58,668 nucleotides of DNA from NCBI GenBank assembly GCA_031268675.1, contig JAIRWY010000062.1, forward strand, positions 1-58,668, in the 5' to 3' direction. Position 1 is the first letter of the stretch; each line of letters opens with the position of its first letter. Origin of the DNA: Candidatus Ancillula glyptotermitis (GTDB lineage: Bacteria > Actinomycetota > Actinomycetes > Actinomycetales > Bifidobacteriaceae). Of this stretch, positions 27,765 through 39,600 are shown piece after piece. The notes below the pieces were generated by a model. It searched no databases. It was not told the DNA's origin and saw only the letters and a program-made list of their open reading frames with translations. The translations under genes and the position numbers were made by a program.

Positions 27765-28341
27765 ATGTAATTTTGCTGTTGTCCAAAGTTCTTTTTCTAG
27801 GGCATCCACTTTCTGAATTGAGATCTGCAACTCCAAGTAGTAGTGAAATTCCAAAGTTCCAGCTTTCCTTAAAACCTAGTCTTTGCTTGAAGTACTGCGC
27901 GTTTTCACCAGAAAATGCAAGTTTGGCAAGACCACAAATACAGTTGCCCAAGCCTAAAGAGTGCGCTGCTAATGCCATATTCTCAACAACAATTCCACAA
28001 TCTAAAAGCGCACTTGCTACCGAATCCTCGCTGTCAGATTCAGGAATTGCAATAACTATAACTGCACTTGCACCATAAAAAAGTTTTCCACCTCGTGAAA
28101 TTATGCGCTCATATTGCGCTCTAGTCGCTGGATTATTCTTCAAATTCTCCAGTCCTTCAACTTCTAACTCGTTGATTAGTCCATGATCTGTAATCACAAC
28201 TATTTGCCACTGTTGTTTGTTGTATGCACTAGGTGATGCAATACCAGCTTCTGCAACAACTTGCAAATCTTCAATTGAAACTGCTCCAGAAAATGCACGC
28301 GCAGTATATCTATCACTTATCGCTTTTATAACTTCATTCAT
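27757..28341 (-). CDS. Nitroreductase family protein (FMN)
   Basis: FMN-dependent nitroreductase-family oxidoreductase, 194 aa. It shows the N-terminal family motif DRYTARAFSG, SPSAYNKQQWQIVVITD for FMN binding, and a late LGLGNCICGL with the GL(G)...C segment typical of small nitroreductases. Family members reduce nitro compounds, quinones or flavins with NAD(P)H, or act as dehalogenases; the substrate here cannot be named. It starts 9 nt after the cysS stop and overlaps xerD by 8 nt, so it is the middle gene of cysS-nitroreductase-xerD. Confidence 0.85.
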   Translation of the reverse strand: MNEVIKAISDRYTARAFSGAVSIEDLQVVAEAGIASPSAYNKQQWQIVVITDHGLINELEVEGLENLKNNPATRAQYERIISRGGKLFYGASAVIVIAIPESDSEDSVASALLDCGIVVENMALAAHSLGLGNCICGLAKLAFSGENAQYFKQRLGFKESWNFGISLLLGVADLNSESGCPRKRTLDNSKITYV

Positions 28342-28350
28342 ATTCTTCCC

Positions 28351-29808
28351 CTATCTGTCTAAGACCTTCCAAGTACTTCCATTAACACCATCTTCAACTT
28401 CAATGCCCAAATTTAGCAACTCATTCCTAATTTTATCAGCTTCTTCAAAATCCTTGCGCTTTTTAGCTGCAGTTCTATTAGAAATCAACTTCTCAACTTG
28501 TTCTCGTAATTCATCTGGAATTTGCGACTTCTCCTCAAGCCAAGCAGTAGAAAATGGATCAATGCCTAGAATATCCAACGCCTTGCGAGCCAGCAATGCG
28601 CAGTTAAATGCATCTTTATAACTTGCAGTTGAAAGTAATGTTCTTGCAGTTTTCAGCTTCTGCCAAATACATGCAATAGCAGCAGAAACATTTAAATCTT
28701 CATTCATACAATCCAGAAACTCAATAAAATCACCAAGTGGAATATTTTCTATAGTTCTAGTATCAAGTAGTCCGCATAAACCTTGTTCTTCAAGAGCATC
28801 ATCAAGTATACTGAACTGTGTTTTTAGCCTAGTAGTAGCAGTTCTACTAGATTCAAGTGTTTCATCTGTCCATTCAAGCATACTCCGATAATGAACCGTT
28901 GCTAGAGCATATCTGAGCGCAAGTGCGGATGATTTTGATGAATTTAATACATCATCAACGCTTAATCCGTTGCCTAAACTCTTGCTCATTTTCTCGCCTT
29001 TTGCAGTAACCCACGCAGAATGCATCCACAAGTTGGCGAAATCCCTACCAGCTGCCCTACTCTGCGCGAGTTCATTTTCGTGGTGCGGAAAACGCAGGTC
29101 TAGTCCGCCTCCATGTATATCAAATGCATCCCCCAAAATACTACCACTCATAGCAGAGCATTCTAAGTGCCAGCCAGGATGTCCACTCCCCCAAGGACTT
29201 TCCCAACGAGCATCTTCTGGGTCTGAAGATTTTGGAGTTTTCCAGAGCGCGAAATCTCGTTGATTTTTTTTGGCAGCTCGAAAATCTTCTTCCGAGCCAC
29301 TCAGGTTGTCAATATTCTCCTGATTCGTTAATTCACCATAATCTTTCCATGCTTCGGTATTGAACCACACGTCTGAATCAATTCCACGATATGCATATCC
29401 ACGTTCCAAAAGAATCTTTATCAATTCAATCTGCTCAGATATATATTCGCTCGCATGCGGGACTGCAGTAGGTAGGAGTACATTCAATTTGTTGTAGGCA
29501 TTCATAAATTCAGCTTCATACTTTTTTGCCAGTACTTGCCAATGGACACCAGCATTGCTTGCATTTGTCCAGATCTTATCGTTGATGTCAGTGATATTCT
29601 GCACAAACTGTATATTAAAACCTAGTGCAGAAAAGAACCTGCGTAGAACATCGAACGCTACTGAAGCACGCATATGACCAATGTGCGGAGAACTCTGAAC
29701 AGTTGGTCCACAGACGTACATCTTAACACACTTGCCCGATTTATCAAGCGGACGAAAATCAACAACTTTGCGTACCTTACTACTATACAACTTCAGATTG
29801 CTATCCAC
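28351..29808 (-). CDS. cysS: Cysteinyl-tRNA synthetase
   Basis: CysRS charges tRNA-Cys. I choose GTG 29808-29806 as start ([10 protein letters not shown]..., 485 aa) because it lies 6 nt after an extended -10 box; the six residues in front of it (MWYNIQ) are just the promoter translated. Signatures are [19 protein letters not shown] (Zn-binding Cys and the HIGH motif as HIGH), HLECSAMS and [15 protein letters not shown] (Zn ligands), and KMSKSLGN. First gene of a three-gene unit and expected to be leaderless. Confidence 0.95.
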   Translation of the reverse strand: MDSNLKLYSSKVRKVVDFRPLDKSGKCVKMYVCGPTVQSSPHIGHMRASVAFDVLRRFFSALGFNIQFVQNITDINDKIWTNASNAGVHWQVLAKKYEAEFMNAYNKLNVLLPTAVPHASEYISEQIELIKILLERGYAYRGIDSDVWFNTEAWKDYGELTNQENIDNLSGSEEDFRAAKKNQRDFALWKTPKSSDPEDARWESPWGSGHPGWHLECSAMSGSILGDAFDIHGGGLDLRFPHHENELAQSRAAGRDFANLWMHSAWVTAKGEKMSKSLGNGLSVDDVLNSSKSSALALRYALATVHYRSMLEWTDETLESSRTATTRLKTQFSILDDALEEQGLCGLLDTRTIENIPLGDFIEFLDCMNEDLNVSAAIACIWQKLKTARTLLSTASYKDAFNCALLARKALDILGIDPFSTAWLEEKSQIPDELREQVEKLISNRTAAKKRKDFEEADKIRNELLNLGIEVEDGVNGSTWKVLDR

Positions 29809-29814
29809 CTGTAT

Positions 29815-29823
29815 ATTATACCA
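29815..29823 (-). promoter_or_regulatory. Extended -10 promoter of cysS
   Basis: The minus strand reads TGTGGTATAAT with the hexamer at 29820-29815, directly after the stop of the carbonic anhydrase gene. The cysS GTG lies 6 nt downstream. Confidence 0.75.
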
Positions 29824-29826
29824 CAT

Positions 29827-30570
29827 TTATTCTTGTTCAAAATCTATAACACTTCTATCAGAAAGTGGCTGTATATTACGGTTGTTGTAATTATAGAATG
29901 AGTTGAATTTTTCTAACTGAGAAGTAGACACAGTTATAGGAGTTTTTAGTATATACCAGTTCACACCTTCTGTTAGCGGTGGAGTAGTCAACGAGCCGAT
30001 ATAATGCCAATAAGACATATTTTCTGGTAGTAATTTTTTAAGATCCAGATGTTGATTAAGCGGTGTACTTGTATTTTGCACTTCATGACTAGAGAGCTCC
30101 AGAATTTGTTCAAATGTGTTATTTTCTGCACCTTCGGTAAACATAACTGCAACCACGCTAGTTTGACCATCAAGCGACTTTGAGACAAAATGTGCTTCAA
30201 GAGGATAATGTTTTCCGTCAACGGTATGTTCACTGGGTGAATGAAAGTGAACCTGTTTGAACTCGTACTGGGTGTTTGAGAGCTTGAATTTCCCAGAACC
30301 CTCAATCTCTAGGCTATGCCCGTTGTTGATAATTGATTCAGCATCAAGTTCGTAAAAAGTAATCGGTCCGTAAATCTTGGAATGCACCAATGAAGTTGTC
30401 TTAATATCAATTGGCGACTGAATATCACCGTAAACCTGCTTCCATGCATTCTGGTTCGAATAATCTAAAACCGTTGAGTGCTGATCTAAAGTTTGAGTTG
30501 AACAACTTGATAAAACTAGTAGCAAAAGTGGCAGAATCGCCAAACTTCGAATTTTATGTATACATTTCAT
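29827..30570 (-). CDS. Alpha-class carbonic anhydrase, lipoprotein
   Basis: Alpha-carbonic anhydrase (CO2 + H2O to bicarbonate + H+), 247 aa. The N-terminus is a lipoprotein signal with lipobox LSSC (about residues 20-23), so it should sit on the outer face of the membrane. The three zinc-binding His are recognisable in QVHFHSPSEH...LEAHFV (HFH plus H), followed by TTPPLTEGVNW, the family active-site motif, with SPIDI near the N-terminus. Alpha-class enzymes are unusual in Actinobacteria, which mostly use beta or gamma classes. An AAGGAT site precedes the ATG; the gene lies 40 nt after the 3,086-aa gene and probably belongs to that operon. Confidence 0.92.
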   Translation of the reverse strand: MKCIHKIRSLAILPLLLLVLSSCSTQTLDQHSTVLDYSNQNAWKQVYGDIQSPIDIKTTSLVHSKIYGPITFYELDAESIINNGHSLEIEGSGKFKLSNTQYEFKQVHFHSPSEHTVDGKHYPLEAHFVSKSLDGQTSVVAVMFTEGAENNTFEQILELSSHEVQNTSTPLNQHLDLKKLLPENMSYWHYIGSLTTPPLTEGVNWYILKTPITVSTSQLEKFNSFYNYNNRNIQPLSDRSVIDFEQE

Positions 30571-30587
30571 GACTATCCTTACTATCT

Positions 30588-30614
30588 TTATGTTTGTATA
30601 ATACAGTATATCAT
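30588..30614 (-). CDS. Eight-codon ORF at the end of the giant operon (possible leader)
   Basis: A strong RBS AAGGAGG (30628-30622) lies 7 nt before ATG 30614-30612, which overlaps the stop of the 3,086-aa gene (ATGA). The frame encodes only MIYCIIQT and stops 17 nt before the carbonic anhydrase ATG. It may couple translation across the junction or be a cis-acting leader peptide. The signal is real; a function is not shown. Confidence 0.4.
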   Translation of the reverse strand: MIYCIIQT

Positions 30615-33600
30615 GGAACTACCTCCTTATATCCACTTTGGTAACCTGGTTTTGAAACTACTATTTTTAGTAAAACTGTAGATTTACTGAGATGTTCACC
30701 AAATACATCATCGTCTTTTCGCAAATATGGCTGATTATCACCCGCTTGTTGCCCATTTACTGTCCAGTTGTATGCGATTTGCCACCCTGTGCTGATATCT
30801 GGAACTCCTTCAACTGAAAAGATTTGGACACCATTTACCTGTTGCTCTAAAATAGAGGGCTTGAAGTTGATTGTAGACCCAGGCATAACCGTTAAACTAT
30901 CAGATTCAAAACTTGAGGGCTCAATTTGACTAGAGTTGTCTGGATTCGTTTGAATTCGAACGGAGATGTTTTGTGTCATGTCCCACGCCTGCACAGTGTA
31001 ATTCTTGGAGGTTGCGTTTTCAATTTCGTGTCCGTTTATCAGCCATTGATATGTGATGTTCAAATAATTAGATAGTTCAGCTGAAATCGCTGGAGAGCCA
31101 GTTGCCCAGAGAGTTCTTCCAACTCGAGCTTCACCAGAAATTCTTGGCCAATATTTTAAGGCATCTCCTTTTCTGACTGCTTCAGTTTTTGCAGTTTCAA
31201 GTAAAATAGGCTCAAATCCAGGCTTTGTGAGGCGGACAAGCACAGATATCTCACAGCCGTAGTCTAAGGCAGTAAGCGCGTAGTAATCACTTGTTTCATT
31301 GGGCAAAATAATGATCGAGGAGTCCTTTGTGCATATCCAGTTCAAACTATCAAGCACCCATCCAGTAGAAACATCTGGTAGAGCATTTAAGTGCAAAATT
31401 TGTCCAACTTGTGGATTACCAGTAATACTAAGATCAAAAAGCGGCGCTGAAGCCAAAGAGACCACTTTATCAGTCAGAATATTCGCTTGCGAGTCTGCGT
31501 AACCATCTCGTTTAAGAGCAACTTGCACCCCAATAAAATTCCCGACATCATCTGGAGTAACAATGTAGTTGTTTTGATTAGAAACCGTCGTTATTTCGCC
31601 AGTATCGGTGATAGAGAACCAAGAATATTCAAGCTCAGGAGTAGACAATGACTCATCCAAATCTGAAGCCTTAGTTGGAAGATTTACCAAGTTGATGTGT
31701 GTGCCAGTTTCAAGTGGACCTGAATAATCAAACTCGGGGAAAATATCAGTTGCCGCGCCGAGAACCACTTGCTCAGTTGGAGGGCTCGTAATCAAACTCG
31801 TTGGCAAAAAACCAGGTTGAGTAGCTTGCACTTGTACGCTCAACGAGCTCCCTAAATCTTCAGGATGCACAATGTAACTGTCAGATCTGGCACTTGGATT
31901 GGAGATCTCGAGTCCATTCCTAAGCCACTGGTAAGTAGTTTTCCAACCAGAATTTTTGTCTACACTGCCAGCAATTGTAAGCAACTCGCCCACTTTTGCT
32001 TCGCCCAAAATGGATGGGTTAATATCAACTGCAGCCCCTAAATCAACAACTTCAGTGAGTGTAGAGGATTTAGGTTCTATCGGCAAAAATCCAGCATGAG
32101 TAGCAGAAACCTCAACATAAAATTGCGCGCCAAGATCCTGAGCAGCAACAGTATATGACTCATCATCTCCAACTACTGAGTCAATTTCATCCTGAACTTT
32201 ATGCCACTGAAAAGTTGGTATCCAGCCGTCGGGAAGACCAGTTATAACCAGAGTGTCACCCACACGAACAGCTTCATCATTAACAGCATGAATAACAGGG
32301 GTGAAACTGACAGGAGCCTGCCCAAGTCCAATAACTCGGCTCTCAGTTTGTCTAGTGATTGTCTGATATCCAGGGGCGGAAGTGGTCACAGTAACTCTAA
32401 GAGTTTTACCAGCATCTTCGGGGTACGGAATGTATGTGTTGTTACTTCCAGTTTGTACCAAATCAGTATCAACATAAAAATCAAATGTGTGCTCAAGATC
32501 CTCAATGATATTATCCTCTTTTGGCTCGAAACCAGTAACTGTTGCTGGGCTGCCCACTCTAATCTCGTCGTCAAGAGTAGGCTCTTCAAATATATCGTCA
32601 CCATACATCACCTTTGGAGAGGGATTGCTTGTCCATGTTGAAGATTCATAATCGATCGTTTGGTTACCAAGTTCAATAACAACGATAATAGAGCAACCTG
32701 CATCATTAGGCTGGAGCTGATAATTGGACTGATCCACCGCACCACCATTAGTCAATAAATGATCACGGTCCACGATATCGCAATACCAGTAATACGCTGA
32801 AGTATATGCATTCTTTTGGTACTCTAAAAGCTCATCTGTCGGATTCACATTACCGTCATCATCGTAGGAAGGTCCTGGATTATCAATAGCGCCTCCTTCA
32901 ATGGTTATATTGCCACCAACCTGAAAGGTACCTGTAATAACTGGCTGAAGTGATGGAGCTTTCGCCTGTTTAACATGACCAGTCTGAGGTGTTTCGAACG
33001 TTGTACTGTCATAACCCAGCGCAGAAAATGAAATCTCTGCCTTCAAAGTTGCACTCTTTTCCAGGTCGAATTCGTCACCAGAAGTAGGCTCTTCAATCAA
33101 ATCTTTTCGGCGAAGGCTATAAGTGTCGCTAGTTTCACCTTCGATTATCTCGCAATCAGAAAAGCATCGGAACCACTTAAATGAATACACAGCGTTTTCA
33201 ATTGGAGAGGAGGATTCGTAATTAATTAACTTGACTTCATCATAAATCGTGGGGGGATCATTATCTTTGTTAATGAAAATGCGCGCGCCACTCAAACTGT
33301 AGGATCCTGAAGTGATATGAACACTGGCAGATTTCTGACTCTCTCCAGAAGACCCAGACTGGTTAGTAGCAACTACGGATACATAAACATCACGATCAAA
33401 AGCTTTCTGCGGGACCGTGAAATCAGCCCCAGAGCCTAGATATTCACCATTATCATCAGTACTGGCAGACATATACCAGCGGATGCTTGATGCTTTCCAG
33501 CCAGAATTACCAACATCTGGAAGTCCATTGACAATTAGCTTATAACCAACTCGGAAAACTTCGCTATCTGTGTCACCATCTGGAACAATTTTGGGTGTAA

Positions 33601-36600
33601 ATTCAGGAGGATTGGAGTCAGAAACAGGACCCACTCGAGGCGACTCAAACGCGGGAATGTTCTCAAACCCGATGATTTGAACAGTGCACGAAATACCTAT
33701 AAACTTGGCATTATCTTCATCAGTCAATTTGTATTCACTATCGTTATCACCAGGGCTGAAAATACTACCAGTAGCATCAGGATCAGCAGTGTCATAGCGA
33801 GACCAAACGCAAGAATGGGTAGCAGATTCGTCAGGTGTGGGATAAATAACAGCTCTGAGCACTTCTGATTCAGATCCTTCTCCTTCGAATATGTGAGGAA
33901 TGCCTTGGATTTTAGCAGAGTAACTGGGGTGAACGCCTTTAGAAATGGGGCTTTCGGAAATTGCAGTCTCAGCTACAGAAGTTTCATATCCTGGTTTTTC
34001 TAGTGTAACTTTTGCTTTCAGAAAATGATCGAGATCATCAGGAACTGGTCGGTAATACAGCGTTTTGCTGTCCTCTTGCTTGTAAGGATCTGAGCAGCTA
34101 TCTGTCTCTTCAGATTCACATCGGTAAAACTGTACGCTTTGAACGCTCCAGCCGTATTTAGGTACACTTTCAATCTCCAATAGGTCACCAACTCTAAAAG
34201 TTGCATTTTCTTCAAGGGAAACAATTGTGGGTTCGAACTGGATTGTAGCACCCTTTTGCACGGTAAAATCATCAGTAGTCCAAGTCGTAGAAAATGGTAA
34301 ATATCCAGGGCTATTTATGGAAATCGTTGTGCTAATAGTCGAATCAACATCCTCAGGGGTAAAAGTGTAGGAATCAGAGTTCTGGTGGGAAATCTGAGTA
34401 GTCGTACTTTCATTTGTTGACGGATTCATACGTGTGCGTGACCAAGTGCGAGTGATATCACTATCATTGACACCAAAGACATCTGGGATATTGCAAGCGT
34501 AAACCAGAGCCCCGACCGTTTGACCAGTCGTAGAACACTCAAGACTATTATAACCTATATTTCCTTTTTGCACAGTTTTTGTATCAGTTTTTTTAGAAAT
34601 ATCATTCATACCTGTGAATTTTACAGTAACAACCGCATAAATTTGGGTGTCAGTGTCAGAAACTTTTATGCGGTAACTATTCGAACTTGAATTTTGCAAC
34701 ACTTCTGGAGTAGCTTCTGGCTTATTGGTTGGAACTGAATGGAACTCGTAAATTATCGAATTATTCGGATTCATGCCTAAATCAGGAGTGCCAGAAACCC
34801 GCAAAAATGTACCTACTTCGGCGTGTGAGTCTTCGAGCAGCACTGGATTAAACTGGGTGTCCCCCTTCGAGATCGAATAACTGTCAGAAACAATTTCAGT
34901 TGCGTTATAGCCTGATCTTGAAGCTCTCACAGTAACTTTTAGATGAGCATTTGCCCACTCAGGAAGTAGCAATAGCGCATCGCAACGATTGGTGAACTCA
35001 TGTGAATAGAGCAAATCATTACCCTTTTGTTTGATAATATCATACCTGCACATGTCGATCTGAGCACCATTTGGATAGCCTGCAACAAAAATATGCTCAC
35101 CAACCTTTATTGTGCCTGTTGCACTAGGCTTGAAGTCGATTTTTGAGTAGTTAGTGATTAGTTTTTCCAAATCAATATGGTAATCGTCAAATCCAGTGCG
35201 TTTAAGAGTCACTGAAACTTTGAGCGTTCTACCAGAATCGGAAGCGTCGGTTTTGAATGAGCATCCTGAAATTCTGTCAGCGCCAGTTATAGCTTCACCT
35301 CCAATTTCCCACTGGCAAACGAAGTCATCATCATGCTCGAAATACGGGAGTCCAGTTACTGTATGCCACTCAAATGGGTGTCCATTACCAGTCAGTTGCA
35401 GATTCAGGTCCGTGAACTTTGCGTTTTCCACAAGTTCTGTCTTTTCCGTCTCGGCTACTGAGCTGTTATTCCCTCTACGGGCAGTTACTTTAGCATAGAT
35501 AGTCTTACCGAGCTCATCAGGCGTGAGAAGATGAGTGTAACCAATGCCGACCTGAGAGTCAGTTCCACCAGAGTGCGCGCGCCATTCGATGTCATTGTCT
35601 GAAACAGTCCAACCAGTGTAAGAGTACGGCAAACCGGATAGTCCGAGAGTGTGATTAACGCGCGGAGAATCAGTGTCGAGCTGAATATGTGGGCTGAAAT
35701 CGATCGGATCAAGAGAAACAATTTGAATCTGAGCAGTTTTTTCGATATTCACTCCCTGCGGGAAAGTTTTGTGATATACTACTTTTAGAAAAAGGGTTGG
35801 AGATTCAGGAGATTGAGTTTGCGCAGTTGAAAGCTTGTCGTAAATGCTGTCAGTTACGACAAACGAGTCTTGAGCAGAACTGGGATCGATCAGATATGGA
35901 GCTGTGCAAGCAGAGGTTTGGCACCAGTAATAGTTATCAACTGTAAAGCCATCGGTTGGATCCGGAACGCCAACTGCAAAAACTCGCTCATCAATCCGAG
36001 CATCGGCGCTAGTTACCATCTTTTCCCCTCGATGGACACCGAGTTCCACATCAACATCATGGATACTCTTTTCAGTTCTGATATGCACATCGTACTCAAT
36101 CGAAGTACCGACTGAATCTTCATAGCCATTGCGTCTGTAAGTGACTTCGACTTGCAGTTTCTTACCGACAGCGTCTTCAGGAACTAATAGGCTCGAGCAG
36201 TCATTTTCTGGACCTGAAGTGCATAGTATGGCTGAATCATTTCCATCTATAAGAGTCCATTTGTAACTGACTGATTCGCCATCTTGAGGAGTGACAGAGT
36301 GCCTTGCGTACGCCATTCTTGAAGCCTCAACTTGCCCTGTGAAGGATTCAATCGTAGGGTAGAAGTTAATCGCATCACCTTTGTTTATCTTCAGTTCAGG
36401 ACTTGTCCAATCAAGATGCTCTGTACCTGGGTCAACGGGACACTTACTGTAATCTTCTGTTCCTTGTTCAGCAGTGCAACCTTTAGTAAGAGGTTCAGCG
36501 GTGTAGTGTATTTTGACGGATTTACCAGCCATATCAGGTGTTACTTCAAAAATGGAGGACTCGCCAGGACCGCATGTGTAGTCAGGGTTATACTTGGTCA

Positions 36601-39600
36601 GAAGCTCGCCATTGATAATCACTTCGCAGTTGGTCTTGCGCCATTGCGAGTAAGCAGGAAAGCCTGCAGGAGTTAATGTACCGCCGACCATTGCAGTACC
36701 GCTTAACTTGAAGTCCTTGCTAAGTGCGAGTGCTTTACGAAGCTTGATGGGGATGATGTTTGTGGTGATTTTAGCCGAATCATGATAGCCAGAAGCGCTA
36801 AAGATAACATTGCTCTTTATAAAACAGGAGACGTTTTCGTGATAGTCTAAGTAGTCTTCCTTTATATTATGAGTGTTATGATTTTCAATATTTGGTCCCT
36901 CAAAATTAGCAAGATATACATAAGAGTTATCACCTTTTGCACAGTCAATTTTATTTCCACCAGTGAAGCTTGAAGATCCACTTATCATCCATTCAAATTT
37001 GACTTGCTCAACATTGACACTTGAGGGGGAACTATATGATACTTCCACAACATCATCAAGATACGCAATCTCCTTGTCTTCGTTTTGCATTTTTTCCAAT
37101 TGCACAGCAAAATCATCATCATTAAGATACCCAAGACCTACTTTATAGAACTTTGACTTACAGTTACTTCTTTCATTGTAATCGGAGAACTCGTAAAACT
37201 TGCACGAATCAGTCAGGTTATCAGGTATATCAGAGATAAGTTGTTTCGTGAAATCCTCATACCCATCGTGTTTCAACGTTACTTTGAGATACAGATATTT
37301 GTCCGAATCGTCTGGGGTAAGTGTGAACTCTTCTGCACAATTTTTGGTAACAATCCTTGCATATTCTTTAGTGGGGTCCGCATCACCATTGGTATAAAGC
37401 GTGCTGTCAGTAACCCACTCACAAGTTGCATCCCAAGTACTATCAATACCCACTACTTTAAGTTTGTCGCCCACTTTGAAGTTTGTATAGTTTTGGTTCA
37501 CATCAGCAGGGTTTTTCTTTTCATTAGTAAAAAGTTGAATTTTATCAGGAGTTGGATATTCGCCTGGCTGGATTGTTTCAGGATTAGTTGTAATCGTGAA
37601 GTCTTCCCACGCATCGTTATGAGTCGTTGCTGTTAACTCGAGTTTGATAGTTTTGTTAACAACGCTTGGATTGAACTTGACTGAAAGATAGCTACCTGCG
37701 ATACAATAATCAAAATCTTCTTCTTCAATCGCTTCGCGATAATCATCGTAACCAAAGAAAAAACCGTCCTCAGGAGCATAAATAGACCACTTTATGTAAG
37801 TACTATCATCGAGAATCTTATACTCTGCACCATGGAAAATTGGGTAATTAACACTTGCTGTCACACACTCACCAACAGCAAAATCTTTAGGGTTAAAATT
37901 AACCGTGAGGGCACGCTTTTCACTGCCTGTTAGTTTCCCCTTCTGAACTATTGGGAAATCAGTAGCGCCATCAAAGAAGAACGATGCGTCATCTTTGAAT
38001 TCCTTATCTTTGTAGCCAGGTGCAGAATATACAACATGAGGGTACATAAGGAAAGGACCCTTATCGTAAAATATTTCGGAAATTTTGACTGTCCAATTGT
38101 TGTCTCCTTTTTCGCCTGGTTCACAATACTCTTTGCGCCGATCTAAAATATTTCCAGTTTCTTCATCCACTTTAGAAATTGGTTTTGTGCAGATTTCAAA
38201 AGATTTGATATAAGTGCCTTTTGGAACATTCTCATTAGGCGTAGATATCGCAATCGTGTCACCAACATGCCAGCCATCATTTTGACGAGTACTATTATTC
38301 AGAAAAGCCTTAGTGTCTTGAGGAAAGCTTGCCTTGGTGACGTTGATTGTGAAGGTCTTTATAGGTTGCATAATAGTCTGATTCGGAGTGGTATTAGTAT
38401 TGACAGAATATTCATTGCATGTAATATCATACTTTTCAAATATATTTTTAGTGTCGGGTATTTTTATGGATGTATTATAATAGGGAGGGGAATCCCCCTT
38501 CTTTATCAGCGTATAAGGTAAGCTCAAGGAAAGTTGCTCATTAGGATCATAACGCTTATCAGGCTTATCAGGCTTATCAGGGTTTGGATATGTGCATCCG
38601 AGAGAGATATTTCCTGTTACATTACTATTCTTATCACGTGAAAACGATACCTCATCCGAGTTGTGATATTCCTTTCTGGGATTTTGAATCTCGAGGATTG
38701 GAAGGTAATTGAAATTAGATCTAACATCTGTGAAAAATTTACCTTTCAGATCTGTATATTCGTCCTCAGTATTTTGGGTCCAATAATTTTCCATCTTCAA
38801 GTTATCTTTAGAACTTGCAAGTGCAGAGAACGCAATCTTGTCATTGGTATTTCTGATTATTTCGTAAAACTTAGAGTAATTACTGTTCGAAGTGCTCACC
38901 GTTCCACTAGCTTTCTTGTCTTTTTTTGGCATATAAATACCGTTAACTTGAAGTCTGTTTGGTGCATCACACCCTTTATAGTTATCTTCATTTGGAACAG
39001 TCGTATTATCAAATTCTATTCCAGAACTGTTATTATATAAACTTACAAAATCATCAGTTAGATCAGTCTTTTCCAAGAGCTTTCCTAGATTTGGGTTTGG
39101 AGTCTCTAGTGACTGACCGTTGTTCCGCATGGGATTGCAGATTTCGTCACCACTTTGAAATTCTGTAGTGTCTTCATACATTGGATCGACATAGACACTC
39201 CCGTAGTCCTTAGCTTTGTTGCTGTAACTATTATCGCCAACTGTATACGCACCATTGCCTAAGTAAATTAACCCGTAGTAACCAGATCGAGGCCATGTGT
39301 CATAGAATCCGTGCTTGTACGTATCTTCATAAGGTAAACTAACCACTTTTACTGTGAATAGATATCCAGAAGCATTTCCGTCTAACTTAGAAAGATCAGC
39401 AGTAATGCCTTTTCCGTTTATTTCGTAATTACAATTCACGACATTATCATTATCTATACCAAAACGATTAGATTCAATTTTGCAAGATTTCACTGCTATA
39501 TCACTTATTACCTTTGTTCCGCTCCCAATTCGTTTTGGTACACTAGTTTTGGGACCTAGCTCAATCTTCTTATTCGCATAATCGATTACTTTTGTTTCCT

